From Lysobacterales bacterium (lineage in GTDB: Bacteria > Pseudomonadota > Gammaproteobacteria > Xanthomonadales > Xanthomonadaceae): a stretch of DNA of 64,000 nucleotides. The stretch is from the NCBI GenBank assembly GCA_019510125.1, contig JAEKKX010000019.1, forward strand, positions 26,970-90,969. Reading direction: 5' to 3'. This document shows positions 27,117-36,057 of this stretch, piece after piece. The notes under the pieces were generated by a model. That model did not search any database and was not told where the DNA came from. It saw nothing but the letters and a program-made list of their open reading frames with translations. Position 1 is the first letter of the stretch. Each line of letters starts with the position of its first letter. The translations under genes were made by a program, and so were the position numbers.

Positions 27117-28146
27117 CGGGCGCCCCCGCCGGCCGGTGCGCCGCGGCGTTGCGTCCGCCCAGCCCCAGCCACAGCAGCACCAGGCTCCACATCGTCGCGC
27201 CGACGGCGTATTTCACCAGCGCCGGGATCCAGCCGATCGACGACCAGAACGCCTCGATGAACGCGGCCAGCACCAGCATCGCGAAGATGCCCAGGCACAG
27301 CTTCGCGCCGATCCGGCCCGCTTCGATCAGCGCATCCACGCGGCGCCGGCGCCCCGGCGCGACCAGCGCCAGCCCCAGGCGCAGGCCGGCGCCGCCGGCG
27401 AGCACCACGGCGGTCAGTTCCGGCGCCGAGTGCCCGGCGACGAAACGCCAGAACGGCGCGCCGTGGCCGACCGCCTGCAGGTGTCCGGCGACGCCGCCGA
27501 TCATCAGCCCGTTCTGGATCAGCACGTAGATCGTGCCGACCGCGAACAGCAGCCCCGCGGCGAAGGTGCGCAGCGCGATGCTGACGTTGTTCCAGATGTA
27601 GACGCCGAACATCTGCAGGTCGTCGCCGCTCTCGCGGCCGATCCGGTGGCGGTCGTCGTCGGGGTCGTACATCTGTTCCATCTGCGCCGCCTGTTCGGGC
27701 GACATCACGGTGTAGACCAGTTCCGGCTGTACCTGCACCGCCACGAACGATCCGACCAGCGGCACCGTGAACAGCAGGAACGCCGCCAGCAGGCAGCCGC
27801 GCAGGCCGCGCACCAGGCGCGGGAAATCGGACAGGAAGAATTCCAGCGCGCGTCGCCACTGCGGCGGCGCGGCGCGGTAGAACACGGCGTGGCCGCGCTG
27901 GGTCAGCGCCTGCAGGCGCTCCACCACCAGCGGGCTGTAGCCGCGGCTGCGCGCCAGCGCCAGTTGCTGGCAGAGGCGGCGGTAGCGCGCGGGCATGTCC
28001 TCGTCGGCCAGGCCCTGCCAGCGGTCGCGCGACGCCCGGGCCTCGCGCGGACTGTCGCCGCGGGCGACCAGCCAGGCCTCGAAGGCGTCCCATTCGTCCT
28101 TGTGGCGGGCGATGAACGCCTCCTGCCGCATCACCGCCTGCCTCAT
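27106..28146 (-). CDS. Stage II sporulation protein M (SpoIIM/DUF95) family
   Basis: The 346-residue inner-membrane protein has a cytoplasmic N-terminus (about 1-110), then several membrane segments. The family pattern is NNVSIALRTFAAGLLFAVGTIYVLIQNGLMIGG followed by HSAPELTAVVLAGGAGLRLG. In sporulating Firmicutes SpoIIM drives engulfment; here it is a conserved member of the RDD-SpoIIM-DUF4129-DUF4350-MoxR-DUF58 block with no known function. Start 28146 is chosen for its ATGA overlap with the RDD stop. Confidence 0.9.
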   Translation of the reverse strand: MRQAVMRQEAFIARHKDEWDAFEAWLVARGDSPREARASRDRWQGLADEDMPARYRRLCQQLALARSRGYSPLVVERLQALTQRGHAVFYRAAPPQWRRALEFFLSDFPRLVRGLRGCLLAAFLLFTVPLVGSFVAVQVQPELVYTVMSPEQAAQMEQMYDPDDDRHRIGRESGDDLQMFGVYIWNNVSIALRTFAAGLLFAVGTIYVLIQNGLMIGGVAGHLQAVGHGAPFWRFVAGHSAPELTAVVLAGGAGLRLGLALVAPGRRRRVDALIEAGRIGAKLCLGIFAMLVLAAFIEAFWSSIGWIPALVKYAVGATMWSLVLLWLGLGGRNAAAHRPAGAPDAP

Positions 28147-28841
28147 GCGCGCCCCAGCAGCCAGTTGGCCACGGCCTGCAGGCGCAGCACGCCGAGCGCG
28201 CCGCCGGCCCCGACCGCCGGCGCGGCGATGTCGGCCAGTTCCTCGCGGCGCTCCTGGGTCAGTTGCGGCGCGCGCTCGGAGAACGCGATCACCGCGGCCT
28301 GCTCCTGCGCCTGCAGCGGCTGCTGCGGCGCCTGCGCGCCTTCCACCGGCGGCCGGAGGTCGCGGCGTTCGCGCGGCGCATGCACCACCATCGTCCGCGC
28401 GACCATGTCGCCGAGCCGCCGGCCCCAGGGATCGGAATAGCTCGCCACCAGGCCGACGCCGTAGCCGATCGGCAGGAAGTCCACGGTGCGCAGCAGGTTG
28501 CGGACGATCGACGCCAGCCAGCCGACCGGCGCGCCGTCCTCGGAAATGACCCGCAGCTCGAGCGCGCGCTTGCCCGGGGTCTGGCCGTCCCACAGCACCT
28601 CGAGCAGGATCGGATAGCCCCAGAACACGATGAAGTAGGCGATCAGGTACAGGCCCATCCCGGCCGCGCCGAACGCGCGCACCACGATCGAGACCGCGAT
28701 CAGGATCGTCCAGCGCGCCGCGCAGTCGATCAGCCAGGCGATGGCGCGCGGCACCGGGCCGGCGGCGGGCAGGCGCAGGGCCACGCCCTCGGGCGTGTAG
28801 ACCGGACGCGCGGTGTCCAGCAGCGGCGCGACGACGCTCAC
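28143..28841 (-). CDS. RDD family membrane protein
   Basis: The 232-residue product carries the RDD domain: an Arg near the first membrane segment (VPRAIAWLID), the Asp in that segment, and GYPILLEVLWDGQTPGKRALELRV, which holds the conserved GxTPGK motif. Two to three membrane segments lie at about 35-80 and 105-130. The C-terminal tail (about 160-232) is cytoplasmic and Gln/Ala-rich. It is the first gene of a six-gene minus-strand operon in which most starts and stops overlap. Confidence 0.9.
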   Translation of the reverse strand: MSVVAPLLDTARPVYTPEGVALRLPAAGPVPRAIAWLIDCAARWTILIAVSIVVRAFGAAGMGLYLIAYFIVFWGYPILLEVLWDGQTPGKRALELRVISEDGAPVGWLASIVRNLLRTVDFLPIGYGVGLVASYSDPWGRRLGDMVARTMVVHAPRERRDLRPPVEGAQAPQQPLQAQEQAAVIAFSERAPQLTQERREELADIAAPAVGAGGALGVLRLQAVANWLLGRA

Positions 28842-29032
28842 CCGGCGTGCGGCGCCTCCGCGCGCGCCACGTCTTCCCCTCGTCCTGCCGCCATCCGGTC
28901 TGTCCCCGATCCCGTCGTCTGTCTGCGCATGCGGCGCCTACTGTACCGTGCCCGGCCGCGACTGCGGTCGGTCCACGGTGTGTTCATCGCACGGGTCGGT
29001 CACACTGGCCGCCGATCCCGCACGGACTCCCC

Positions 29033-29287
29033 ATGGACTGCCGACCCGGCTGCGGCGCCTGCTGCATCGCGCCTTCCATCGCCAGCCCGATCCCCGGCAT
29101 GCCCCACGGCAAGCCGGCCGGCCTCACGTGCGTGCAACTGGACGACGCCTTCGGCTGCCGCCTGTTCGGTCGCCCCGAACGCCCCGGCTTCTGCGCCACC
29201 CTGCAGCCGGAACCGGGCATGTGCGGCGGCTCCCGCGAGGAAGCGCTGTCGCTGCTCGACCTGCTGGAGATCGCGACGCGGCCGTGA
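29033..29287 (+). CDS. YkgJ-type cysteine cluster protein
   Basis: The 84-residue protein begins MDCRPGCGACCIAPSI and contains TCVQL, GCRLFG, GFCATL and MCGG, a set of cysteines matching the YkgJ Zn/Fe-S cysteine-cluster family. It is cytoplasmic. The Met at 29033 is the natural start because the first Cys follows directly. No partner gene is evident; it is divergent from the RDD operon. Confidence 0.88.
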   Translation: MDCRPGCGACCIAPSIASPIPGMPHGKPAGLTCVQLDDAFGCRLFGRPERPGFCATLQPEPGMCGGSREEALSLLDLLEIATRP

Positions 29288-29359
29288 GCCTGCGCCGCCG
29301 ATCAGGGCGGCTGGCGTGCAGCAACGTGCGCCGCGTCGCGATCGATCACGGCAGTGGCG

Positions 29360-29917
29360 TCATGCCGACGGATTCAGGTACTGGTCCTTCAGCCGCACGT
29401 AGTGCTGGGCGGAGTAGTACAGCGCCTCGATCTCGGCGTCGCTGAGCTTGCGGGCGAACTTCGCCGGGCTGCCCAGCCACATTTCGCCCTCGCCGACGAC
29501 CTTGCCCGGGGGCACCAGTGCGCCGGCGCCGACGAAGGCGTGCTGCTTCACCACCGCGCCGTCGAGCACGATCGCGCCCATGCCGATCAGCACCGCGTCC
29601 TCGATGGTGCAGGCGTGGATGATCGCCTTGTGGCCGATGGTGACGTCGCTGCCGATGCGGGTGGCGAAGCCGCCGAGCTTGGCGTGCGGGCCGTCGTGGC
29701 TGACGTGGACGACGCTGCCGTCCTGGAGGTTGGTGCGGTCGCCGATGCGGATGAAGTTCACGTCGCCGCGGATCACCGTCATCGGCCACACCGAGACGTC
29801 GTCGCCCAGCACCGCGTCGCCGATGACGACGGCGGCGGGGTCGACGTAGGCGCGGGCGCCGAGGGTCGGGACGTGGTGGAGGTAGGGGCGGACGGCGGGC
29901 GTGTCGGAAGCGGTCAT
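29360..29917 (-). CDS. Gamma-class carbonic anhydrase family protein
   Basis: The 185-residue left-handed beta-helix protein has hexapeptide repeats from about residue 25. Zn-binding His are visible in VVHVSHDGPH and TIGHKAIIHACTI. It matches the YrdA/CaiE-like gamma carbonic anhydrase family; such homologues often lack measurable activity, so the enzyme role is an inference. The start at 29917 is the only one giving the N-terminal lead of this family. Confidence 0.9.
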   Translation of the reverse strand: MTASDTPAVRPYLHHVPTLGARAYVDPAAVVIGDAVLGDDVSVWPMTVIRGDVNFIRIGDRTNLQDGSVVHVSHDGPHAKLGGFATRIGSDVTIGHKAIIHACTIEDAVLIGMGAIVLDGAVVKQHAFVGAGALVPPGKVVGEGEMWLGSPAKFARKLSDAEIEALYYSAQHYVRLKDQYLNPSA

Positions 29918-30117
29918 GCCGGCATTGAACCATGCGTCCGGCGGACGCGCACGCCGGGCGCGCGTCGCGCCCGTGCGGGGCAGGGACGTGGTGGGGACGT
30001 GGCGGGGATGGCGTCCGCGCGGCGGCATCGCGCGACCGCTGCCGCCGAATCGCCGCGCCGGGCGGCGCACGGTCGTGCCCGCCCGGCGGCGGGGCCGGTT
30101 TCCGCGCCGAAACCCAC

Positions 30118-30123
30118 TACACT
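30118..30123 (+). promoter_or_regulatory. -10-like hexamer, leaderless promoter candidate
   Basis: TACACT ends 7 bases before the aldehyde dehydrogenase ATG at 30131. The same hexamer and spacing occur before xth at 36058. Confidence 0.5.
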
Positions 30124-30130
30124 CCGCCGT

Positions 30131-31549
30131 ATGGAAACCACCGCCGCCGACCTCGCCCCGACCCTCGATCGCCTCCGTGCCGCCTGGCGCGCACAGCGTC
30201 CCGACCGCGCGCAGCGGATGGCGGACCTCGACCGGCTCAAGGCCGCGTTCAAGGCGCGGATGGGCGAGATGACCGCCGCGGTGCGCGCCGACTTCGGACA
30301 TCGCTCGGAACACGAGACGCTGGTCGCCGACGGCATGACCGTGCTCGCCGAGATCGACCACCTGCGCCGGCACCTGCGCGGCTGGATGCGGCCGCAGCGC
30401 GCGGCGGTCGGCTGGCGGCTGTGGCCCGCGCGCGCGCAGGTGCGGCGCGAGGCGGTCGGCGTGGTCGGGGTCATGTCGCCGTGGAACTATCCGGTGAACC
30501 TCGCGCTGGTGCCGCTGGCGACCGCGATCGCGGCCGGCAACCACGTGTTCCTGAAGCCGTCCGAGCACACGCCGCGCACCAGCGAATGGCTGCGCGCCCT
30601 GCTCGCCGACGTGTTCCCGGCCGATCGCGTCGCGGTCGCGCTCGGCGGGCCGGAGGTGGGCGCGGCGTTCTCCGGGCTGCCGTTCGACCACCTGGTGTTC
30701 ACCGGCTCGACCGCGGTCGGGCGCAAGGTGATGGCCGCGGCCGCGCCGCACCTCACCCCGCTGACGCTGGAACTCGGCGGCAAGTCGCCGGCGATCGTCG
30801 CCGCGGATTTTCCGATCGACCAGGCCGCCGCGCGGCTGGCGACCGGCAAGTGGTTCAACGGCGGCCAGACCTGCATCGCGCCGGACTACGTGCTGGTCGA
30901 CGCCGCGCGCCGCGATGCGCTGGTCGAGGCGCTGCGCGCGCAGGTGCGCGAACGCTACGGCGCCGAGCTCGGCAACGCCGGCGATTACACCCGCGTGGTC
31001 AACGACGGCCAGTACCGCCGCCTGCGCGGCTACCTCGACGACGCCCGCGCGCGCGGCCTGGACGTGATCGAACTGGCGGCCGTCGATGCGCAGCGCGCCG
31101 ACGCCGAACGCCTGCTGCCGCCGACGCTGGTCCTCGAACCCGGCGACGACGCGACGGTGATGCAGGAGGAGATCTTCGGCCCGATCCTGCCGATCCGCGG
31201 CTACGCCTCGCTGGACGAGGCGATGGCCTACGTCGAAGCGCACGACCGGCCGCTGGCGCTGTATCCCTTCAGCCGCGATCGCGGCACGGTCGAACGCATC
31301 CTCGGCCGGCTCGTCGCCGGCGGCGTCACCGTCAACGACACGCTGCTGCATTTCGCCGCCGCCGACCTGCCGTTCGGCGGCATCGGCCCCAGCGGCATGG
31401 GCCAGTACCACGGCCGCGCCGGCTTCGACGCCTTCACCAAACCGATGCCGGTGCTGTGGCAGGCGCGCTGGAACGCGACCGACCTGATCAAGCCGCCTTA
31501 TCGCGGCAGGATCGACCGACTGGTGCGCTGGCTCGCGGGCGCGAAGTGA
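30131..31549 (+). CDS. Coniferyl-type aldehyde dehydrogenase
   Basis: The 472-residue NAD(P)-dependent aldehyde dehydrogenase has SPWNYPVNLALVPLATAIAAGNHVFLKPSEHTP (cofactor region), FTGSTAVGR, the catalytic Glu in LELGGKSP and the catalytic Cys in FNGGQTCIAPDY. The short form ending in a hydrophobic tail (YRGRIDRLVRWLAG) matches the coniferyl aldehyde dehydrogenase subgroup, which oxidises aromatic or long-chain aldehydes. It lies at the left of the operon at 31838 but is separated by 288 bases with its own regulatory-looking element. Confidence 0.9.
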   Translation: METTAADLAPTLDRLRAAWRAQRPDRAQRMADLDRLKAAFKARMGEMTAAVRADFGHRSEHETLVADGMTVLAEIDHLRRHLRGWMRPQRAAVGWRLWPARAQVRREAVGVVGVMSPWNYPVNLALVPLATAIAAGNHVFLKPSEHTPRTSEWLRALLADVFPADRVAVALGGPEVGAAFSGLPFDHLVFTGSTAVGRKVMAAAAPHLTPLTLELGGKSPAIVAADFPIDQAAARLATGKWFNGGQTCIAPDYVLVDAARRDALVEALRAQVRERYGAELGNAGDYTRVVNDGQYRRLRGYLDDARARGLDVIELAAVDAQRADAERLLPPTLVLEPGDDATVMQEEIFGPILPIRGYASLDEAMAYVEAHDRPLALYPFSRDRGTVERILGRLVAGGVTVNDTLLHFAAADLPFGGIGPSGMGQYHGRAGFDAFTKPMPVLWQARWNATDLIKPPYRGRIDRLVRWLAGAK

Positions 31550-31610
31550 CGACGGCGTGACCGGCCTGCGCGCGGCGCGCCGGGCTTCGCCATGTCCGTC
31601 GCCCACGACA

Positions 31611-31655
31611 GCGCTGCGAACGTGATAGCTGCGAACGTGATATAAGTCGCAGCGC
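31611..31655. promoter_or_regulatory. Tandem 15-bp repeat plus 9-bp dyad, operator candidate
   Basis: GCTGCGAACGTGATA occurs twice head to tail (31613-31627 and 31628-31642). The outer GCGCTGCGA (31611-31619) and TCGCAGCGC (31647-31655) are perfect inverted copies, and the inner copy also pairs. A TATAAG -10-like box (31641-31646) lies inside it. It is the only ordered element in the 288 bases before the operon starting at 31838 and is probably its promoter-operator. Confidence 0.55.
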
Positions 31656-31837
31656 CGGGGGACGCGGATCGCGTTTTTTCTCGCGCCCGCGGATGCGGGC
31701 CGGGCCGGCCCGTCGATGGCTGCGGCTCAGGGGCGAACGCAGGCGACGGCAGCGAGGGAATGCGGGAGGGTTCCCGAGCGTCGAGCAACGCGCCGGCCGC
31801 GTTTCCGCTCGCCCCGTGGACAAGGAGTCCGTGGCCC

Positions 31838-32653
31838 ATGAGCGCACTTCACGACATCATCCTGCCGGTGCTGGAAAGCATGCCGGCATCGCATCTGCGA
31901 CAGGAACTGATCCGCGGCTTCCGCGGACAGTCGCAACGCTTCGCGACGATCGAGGGCGCGTTCGTGCGCCTGACCGCGGGCCGTCACGATCCCGAGGTCC
32001 TCCGCGACTTCTTCCATAGCTGGAGCCAGACCAACAACAGCGCGATGACCGTGGCCGGCATCGGCAACCGGCTGTCGCTGCTGGCGCGCGAGGGCCGCGA
32101 CAACGTCGACGACGATGCGCTGCTGCGGGTGATCGTCAGTCTCGACCGGATCGTCGACGAGGACCTGGCGGTCACCCACCGCATCCTGCATTCGCAGTTG
32201 TTCTACGAGATGGCGACCGGCATCGTCGGCGACGACCTGTGGCTGTCGCACCGGCACAACCGGCCCGAGGCCAAAGCGTTCAAGGCCTGGAAGGACGCCA
32301 ATTCGCTGCGCGAGGACGATCTGTTCACGGCGCTGCTGACCACCCTGGTGCACGAGATCTACACCCACGGCGAGGTCGAGTTCATCCTGCCGCTGTTCCG
32401 GCGCTGGCTGTGCGAGGACCTCGGCTTCGGCGAGCGCGACTGCACCCGCACGCTGGCCTGGATCAGCGTCCACTGCGGGCCGACCGAGAAGAACCATTTC
32501 TTCCACGCCCGCGACGCCATCGGCCACTACGTCGCCGCGACCGGCGTGCGCGTCGAGGACTATCCGCTGGCGGAGATCGTCGCCGCCTACCTGCAGCGCA
32601 AGGCCGCGGTGATGGCCGCGCTGTTCCCGGCGCCGCTGGAAAGCGCGGCCTGA
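31838..32653 (+). CDS. Heme-oxygenase-like putative diiron enzyme (HDO type)
   Basis: The 271-residue all-helical cytoplasmic protein carries a ligand pattern like that of heme-oxygenase-like diiron oxidases: D107-x6-H114, then E173-x3-H177 after 58 residues (HEIYTHGEVE), then H223-x2-D226-x3-H230 in HFFHARDAIGHY. Enzymes of this fold cut or oxygenate amino-acid and fatty-acid derivatives, including N-oxygenation. The Asp at 107 where Glu is common is noted. AAGGAG lies 10 bases before the ATG at 31838. It is first in a four-gene operon with ligases and a glycosyltransferase, so it probably tailors a small molecule. An inactive TenA-like protein cannot be excluded. Confidence 0.65.
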   Translation: MSALHDIILPVLESMPASHLRQELIRGFRGQSQRFATIEGAFVRLTAGRHDPEVLRDFFHSWSQTNNSAMTVAGIGNRLSLLAREGRDNVDDDALLRVIVSLDRIVDEDLAVTHRILHSQLFYEMATGIVGDDLWLSHRHNRPEAKAFKAWKDANSLREDDLFTALLTTLVHEIYTHGEVEFILPLFRRWLCEDLGFGERDCTRTLAWISVHCGPTEKNHFFHARDAIGHYVAATGVRVEDYPLAEIVAAYLQRKAAVMAALFPAPLESAA

Positions 32654-32675
32654 GGCCGCGGCACGGGTCCGGGCA

Positions 32676-33881
32676 ATGAGCGCATCGCTCGCGTTCGGCA
32701 CCATCGCGCTGGCCTGTGCGGACGACGCGCAGGCCGAGGCGCCCCTCCCGCTGTCGCGCTTCTCGCGGCTGCCGGTGACGGTTGCGGCGTCGTATCCGGC
32801 GGAACTGCGCCGCCTCGCGCGGCTGCTGGACGCCGCGTTCCGCGCGATCGTCGCCCGCTATTTCGACGATCCGCGGATCCGCGCGCTCTACCGGTTGCCC
32901 GCGGCGCTGGAGCGCGTCCTGTCGCTGGCGCGCGCGGCGCCCTACCGCGTCGGCTGCACCCGGCCGGATTTCGTCTACGACCGCGACGGCCATCCGCGAA
33001 TCTGCGAGGTCGGCGCGCGCTATCCGCTCAACGGTTGGATGGTCAGCGCGTTCGCGGCGCGCGCGTTCGCCGCCGACGGCGCGCGCCACGGGCTGCATCC
33101 GCCGCCGGAAACGACCGACTTCCTGCCCGCGCTGCTGCACGGGCTCGCGCCCGGCGACACCGTGGCCGTGATCCACGACCGCGAGCCGGGCACCGAGATC
33201 TTCGGCCTGCGCGCGCCGCTGGCGGCCCGCGGCGTCGATTTCGTCGATGCGCCGCCGTTGCGGCTGGGCGTGGTCGCGGGCCGGCCGGCGATCGACGGCG
33301 TCCCGCTGCGGCGGGTCTTCCTCGAACTCGATCGCAGCGAACTGCCCGGCATCCGGGAGGACGCGCTCGCCGCGCTGATCGCCGCCGGCGGCTGCGTCAA
33401 CGACGTGCGCACGGTCGTGCTGGTCCACGACAAGCGCGTGCTCGCGGTGCTGCACGACCCGGCGATCATGCGCGACTGCCTGCCCGCGGACGACTACGCC
33501 GCGCTGCGGCCGTACCTGATCCCGACCTGGGCGCCGACCTGCGAGGCCGACGCCGAGGCGCTGCTGGCGCGGCCGGAGAACCTCATCGCCAAGCGCAACA
33601 GCGGCGGCCGCGGCGTCGACGCCTGCGTGCGCGAGGCCTGCGACGAGGCGACCTGGCGCGACTTCGTGCGGTCGCAGTGGCCGGACTACGTGTTCCAGCC
33701 CTATCTGGAGCAGCGTGCGTTCACCGCGCCGGACACCGGCGAGGCCGTGCACCTGGTCGGCATGCAGCTCTGCCGCGACGGCGAAAGCCACGGTCCCGGC
33801 GTGTTCCGCAGCTCGACCGAGCACGTGATCAATCTCCACCAGCAGCGCGGCCGGCTGCATCCGGCGCTGGTGCGGGCATGA
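32676..33881 (+). CDS. ATP-grasp-like ligase
   Basis: The 401-residue cytoplasmic protein has an ATP-grasp-type layout. An N-terminal region holds CTRPDFVYDRDGHPRICEVGARYPLNG, like the RPDF ... CEINARFPFNG block of glutathionylspermidine-synthase-like enzymes. The nucleotide-binding segment is ENLIAKRNSGGRGVDACV (Lys and Gly-rich loop), with YVFQPYLEQ supplying the adenine-side Glu. Such enzymes join a carboxylate to an amine through an acyl phosphate. It follows the HDO gene by 22 bases and overlaps the glycosyltransferase start (ATGA at 33878). The substrate is unknown. Confidence 0.7.
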   Translation: MSASLAFGTIALACADDAQAEAPLPLSRFSRLPVTVAASYPAELRRLARLLDAAFRAIVARYFDDPRIRALYRLPAALERVLSLARAAPYRVGCTRPDFVYDRDGHPRICEVGARYPLNGWMVSAFAARAFAADGARHGLHPPPETTDFLPALLHGLAPGDTVAVIHDREPGTEIFGLRAPLAARGVDFVDAPPLRLGVVAGRPAIDGVPLRRVFLELDRSELPGIREDALAALIAAGGCVNDVRTVVLVHDKRVLAVLHDPAIMRDCLPADDYAALRPYLIPTWAPTCEADAEALLARPENLIAKRNSGGRGVDACVREACDEATWRDFVRSQWPDYVFQPYLEQRAFTAPDTGEAVHLVGMQLCRDGESHGPGVFRSSTEHVINLHQQRGRLHPALVRA

Positions 33882-34798
33882 GCGCACCGGCGCCGCTGCG
33901 GCACACCGTGGTCATCCCGCTGCACGACAAGCGCGAGTACATCGCCGACACGCTGGCGTCGCTGGCCGCGCAGGAGCGGCCGCCGGACCAGTTGATCGTG
34001 GTCGACGACGCCAGCACCGACGACAGCCTCGCGGTCGCGCGCGCCGCGCTCGCGGCCCATGCGCACGCGCTGCGCGGCTGCGCGACCGAGGTGCTGGCGC
34101 TGCCGCGCAACGTCGGCCCCGGCGGCGCGCGCAACGCCGGGCTGGCGCGCGCGCGCGGCGAGATCGTCAGCTTCCTCGACGCCGACGACCGCTACCGGCC
34201 GGACGCGCTGCGCACGATCGGCGAGCGGATGCGCAGCCACGCGCTGGAACTCGCGGTGCTCGGCTTCGACAGCGATCCGGCGGGCGAGCGCTTCCCGGAA
34301 CCGGGCACGCTCGACGCGGAGCTGCGCGCGCTGGCCGACGACACCCACCTGCTGCCCGCGCCGCTGCGCGCCGCCGGCCATCCCGCGTTCCTGATGGGCC
34401 GCGCCAGCAATGTCGCGGTGCGCCGCCGCTGGCTCGACGGCCTGCGCTACCACACCGGGGCGCGGCTCAACGAGGGCATCGACTTCTGGTACCGGGCGCT
34501 GCGCGCGATCGTGGCGCAGGGCGGGCGGGTCGGCCTGATCGAAGCGCCGCTGATCCGCTTCCGGATCGTCGCCGACAGCCTGTCGCATCGTCCGCCGGCG
34601 GACTGGCGCGCGTTGCCGCCGCCGCCGAGCGTGCTGCGCTACCTCGACAGCGACGACGTCGACGACCGCCGGCTGGCGACGATGCTGGCCGCGCGCTGGC
34701 GCGAGCACGCCATGGCGGCGCTGGCCGACGACGCGCAGCGGCACGCGTTCCTCGCCCACCACGCGACGCTGTTCGCCCGCGTCGGCGTGCCCGCATGA
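33878..34798 (+). CDS. Family 2 glycosyltransferase
   Basis: The 306-residue GT-A fold protein has HTVVIPLHDKREYIADTLASLAAQ at the N-terminus, LIVVDDASTDDS for nucleotide-sugar binding and the metal-binding DADD in SFLDADDRYRPDAL. No membrane segment is seen, so the acceptor is likely a soluble or carrier-bound small molecule rather than a lipid-linked polymer. It is coupled by ATGA overlaps to both neighbours (33878 and 34795), which makes it part of the same pathway. Confidence 0.88.
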   Translation: MSAPAPLRHTVVIPLHDKREYIADTLASLAAQERPPDQLIVVDDASTDDSLAVARAALAAHAHALRGCATEVLALPRNVGPGGARNAGLARARGEIVSFLDADDRYRPDALRTIGERMRSHALELAVLGFDSDPAGERFPEPGTLDAELRALADDTHLLPAPLRAAGHPAFLMGRASNVAVRRRWLDGLRYHTGARLNEGIDFWYRALRAIVAQGGRVGLIEAPLIRFRIVADSLSHRPPADWRALPPPPSVLRYLDSDDVDDRRLATMLAARWREHAMAALADDAQRHAFLAHHATLFARVGVPA

Positions 34799-35976
34799 CC
34801 GTCGACGCCACCGCGCCCGCCGCCGAGCGAGAGCTGCTGCAAGCCTGCTTCGAGGCCGCGCGCGCGCATCCGTTCTATCGCGCGCGCTACCGCGACTGCC
34901 GCGGCATCGACGACGCCCCCGCGATCGACAAGCGCGACCTGCTGCCGGCGCTGCAGGCGTTCTCGCTGCGCGACGAACCGCGCGGCGTCTACCTGGTGCG
35001 TTCCGGCGGCAGCACCCAGGCGCCGCTGATCTTCCCGGTCGACATCGCCGAGAACCACGCCCAGCGCGCGGCGCTCGCCGAACGGCTGCGCGCGGCCGGC
35101 GTGTTCGGCCCGGGCACGATCGCGCTCAACGTGTTCGGCTATTCGGACCTGTACCGCACCGCGGCCATCCTCGACGACCTGCTCGAACGCTGCGACGCCA
35201 CCTCGCTGCCGCTCAGCGCGCATGCGCCGTACGCCGACATGCATGCCGCCGCGCAGCGCTTCGCCCCCACCCACGTGCTGGGCACGCCGTCGAAGCTGGC
35301 GCTGCTGGCGCACCACCTCGCCGAGCGCGACGCGACGCTGGACATCCCGCAGCTCGTGTACGGCGGCGAGGTCCTGCGCGCGGGCACGCTGGCGCTGCTG
35401 CGCGACGTGCTCGGCACGCGCCAGGTGTGGTCGCTGTACGGCGGCGCCGAGAGCGGCATCTGGGCCTGGTCCGATGCGACCCGGCGGCCGGGGCTGTTCG
35501 AGGCGCTGCCGGGCATCGTCGTCGAAGTGCTCGACGCCGACGCCGACGGCTACGGCGCGCTGGCGATCAGCAACGGCTACCGCCGGCGCTTCCCGCTGTT
35601 CCGCTACCGTCCGGGCGACGTCGGCCGGCGGGTCGAGATCGACGGCGTGCGCTACCTGGAATTGCGCGGACGCGACGGCCGCTCGTTCCACTTCGACGAA
35701 CTGGCCTACGACCTCGACACCGTCGCCGCGTTGCTGGAGGGCGCGGACGACTGGCAGCTCGAACTGCGCACCGACGGCGGCGGCCGCGACTGCGCGACGG
35801 TGCTGCTGACCCATGGCGACGACGCCCTGCGCGCCCGCATCGCCGCGCGGCTGGAGCGCCTGTTCCGGCGCAGCGCCGACGCCGGCGCGATCGCGGTCCG
35901 CATCGTCGCGCCGGACGCGCTGCACCTCGATCCGGCGACCGCCAAGACCCCGGCGATCGTCGACCTGCGGCGCTGA
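34795..35976 (+). CDS. PaaK-like adenylate-forming enzyme
   Basis: The 393-residue product resembles phenylacetate-CoA ligase-type adenylating enzymes. Its phosphate loop RSGGSTQAPLIF replaces the usual SSGTTGxPT, SLYGGAESG is the A5-like motif, RYRPGDVGRR the A7-like motif and GRDGRSFHFDELA the hinge. It should activate a carboxylate as an acyl-AMP, possibly for transfer to an amine or CoA. It is the last gene of the operon; no carrier protein is encoded beside it. The closest characterised relative cannot be named from sequence alone. Confidence 0.75.
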   Translation: MTVDATAPAAERELLQACFEAARAHPFYRARYRDCRGIDDAPAIDKRDLLPALQAFSLRDEPRGVYLVRSGGSTQAPLIFPVDIAENHAQRAALAERLRAAGVFGPGTIALNVFGYSDLYRTAAILDDLLERCDATSLPLSAHAPYADMHAAAQRFAPTHVLGTPSKLALLAHHLAERDATLDIPQLVYGGEVLRAGTLALLRDVLGTRQVWSLYGGAESGIWAWSDATRRPGLFEALPGIVVEVLDADADGYGALAISNGYRRRFPLFRYRPGDVGRRVEIDGVRYLELRGRDGRSFHFDELAYDLDTVAALLEGADDWQLELRTDGGGRDCATVLLTHGDDALRARIAARLERLFRRSADAGAIAVRIVAPDALHLDPATAKTPAIVDLRR

Positions 35977-36044
35977 GCGGCGGCGTTGAACGGCGAGCAG
36001 TCGCGCGCGCCGGCCGACCTTGCCCGGGCGCCGGACGATCCGGC

Positions 36045-36050
36045 TACACT
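36045..36050 (+). promoter_or_regulatory. -10-like hexamer, leaderless promoter candidate
   Basis: TACACT ends 7 bases before the xth ATG at 36058. Confidence 0.5.
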
Positions 36051-36057
36051 GCCGCGC

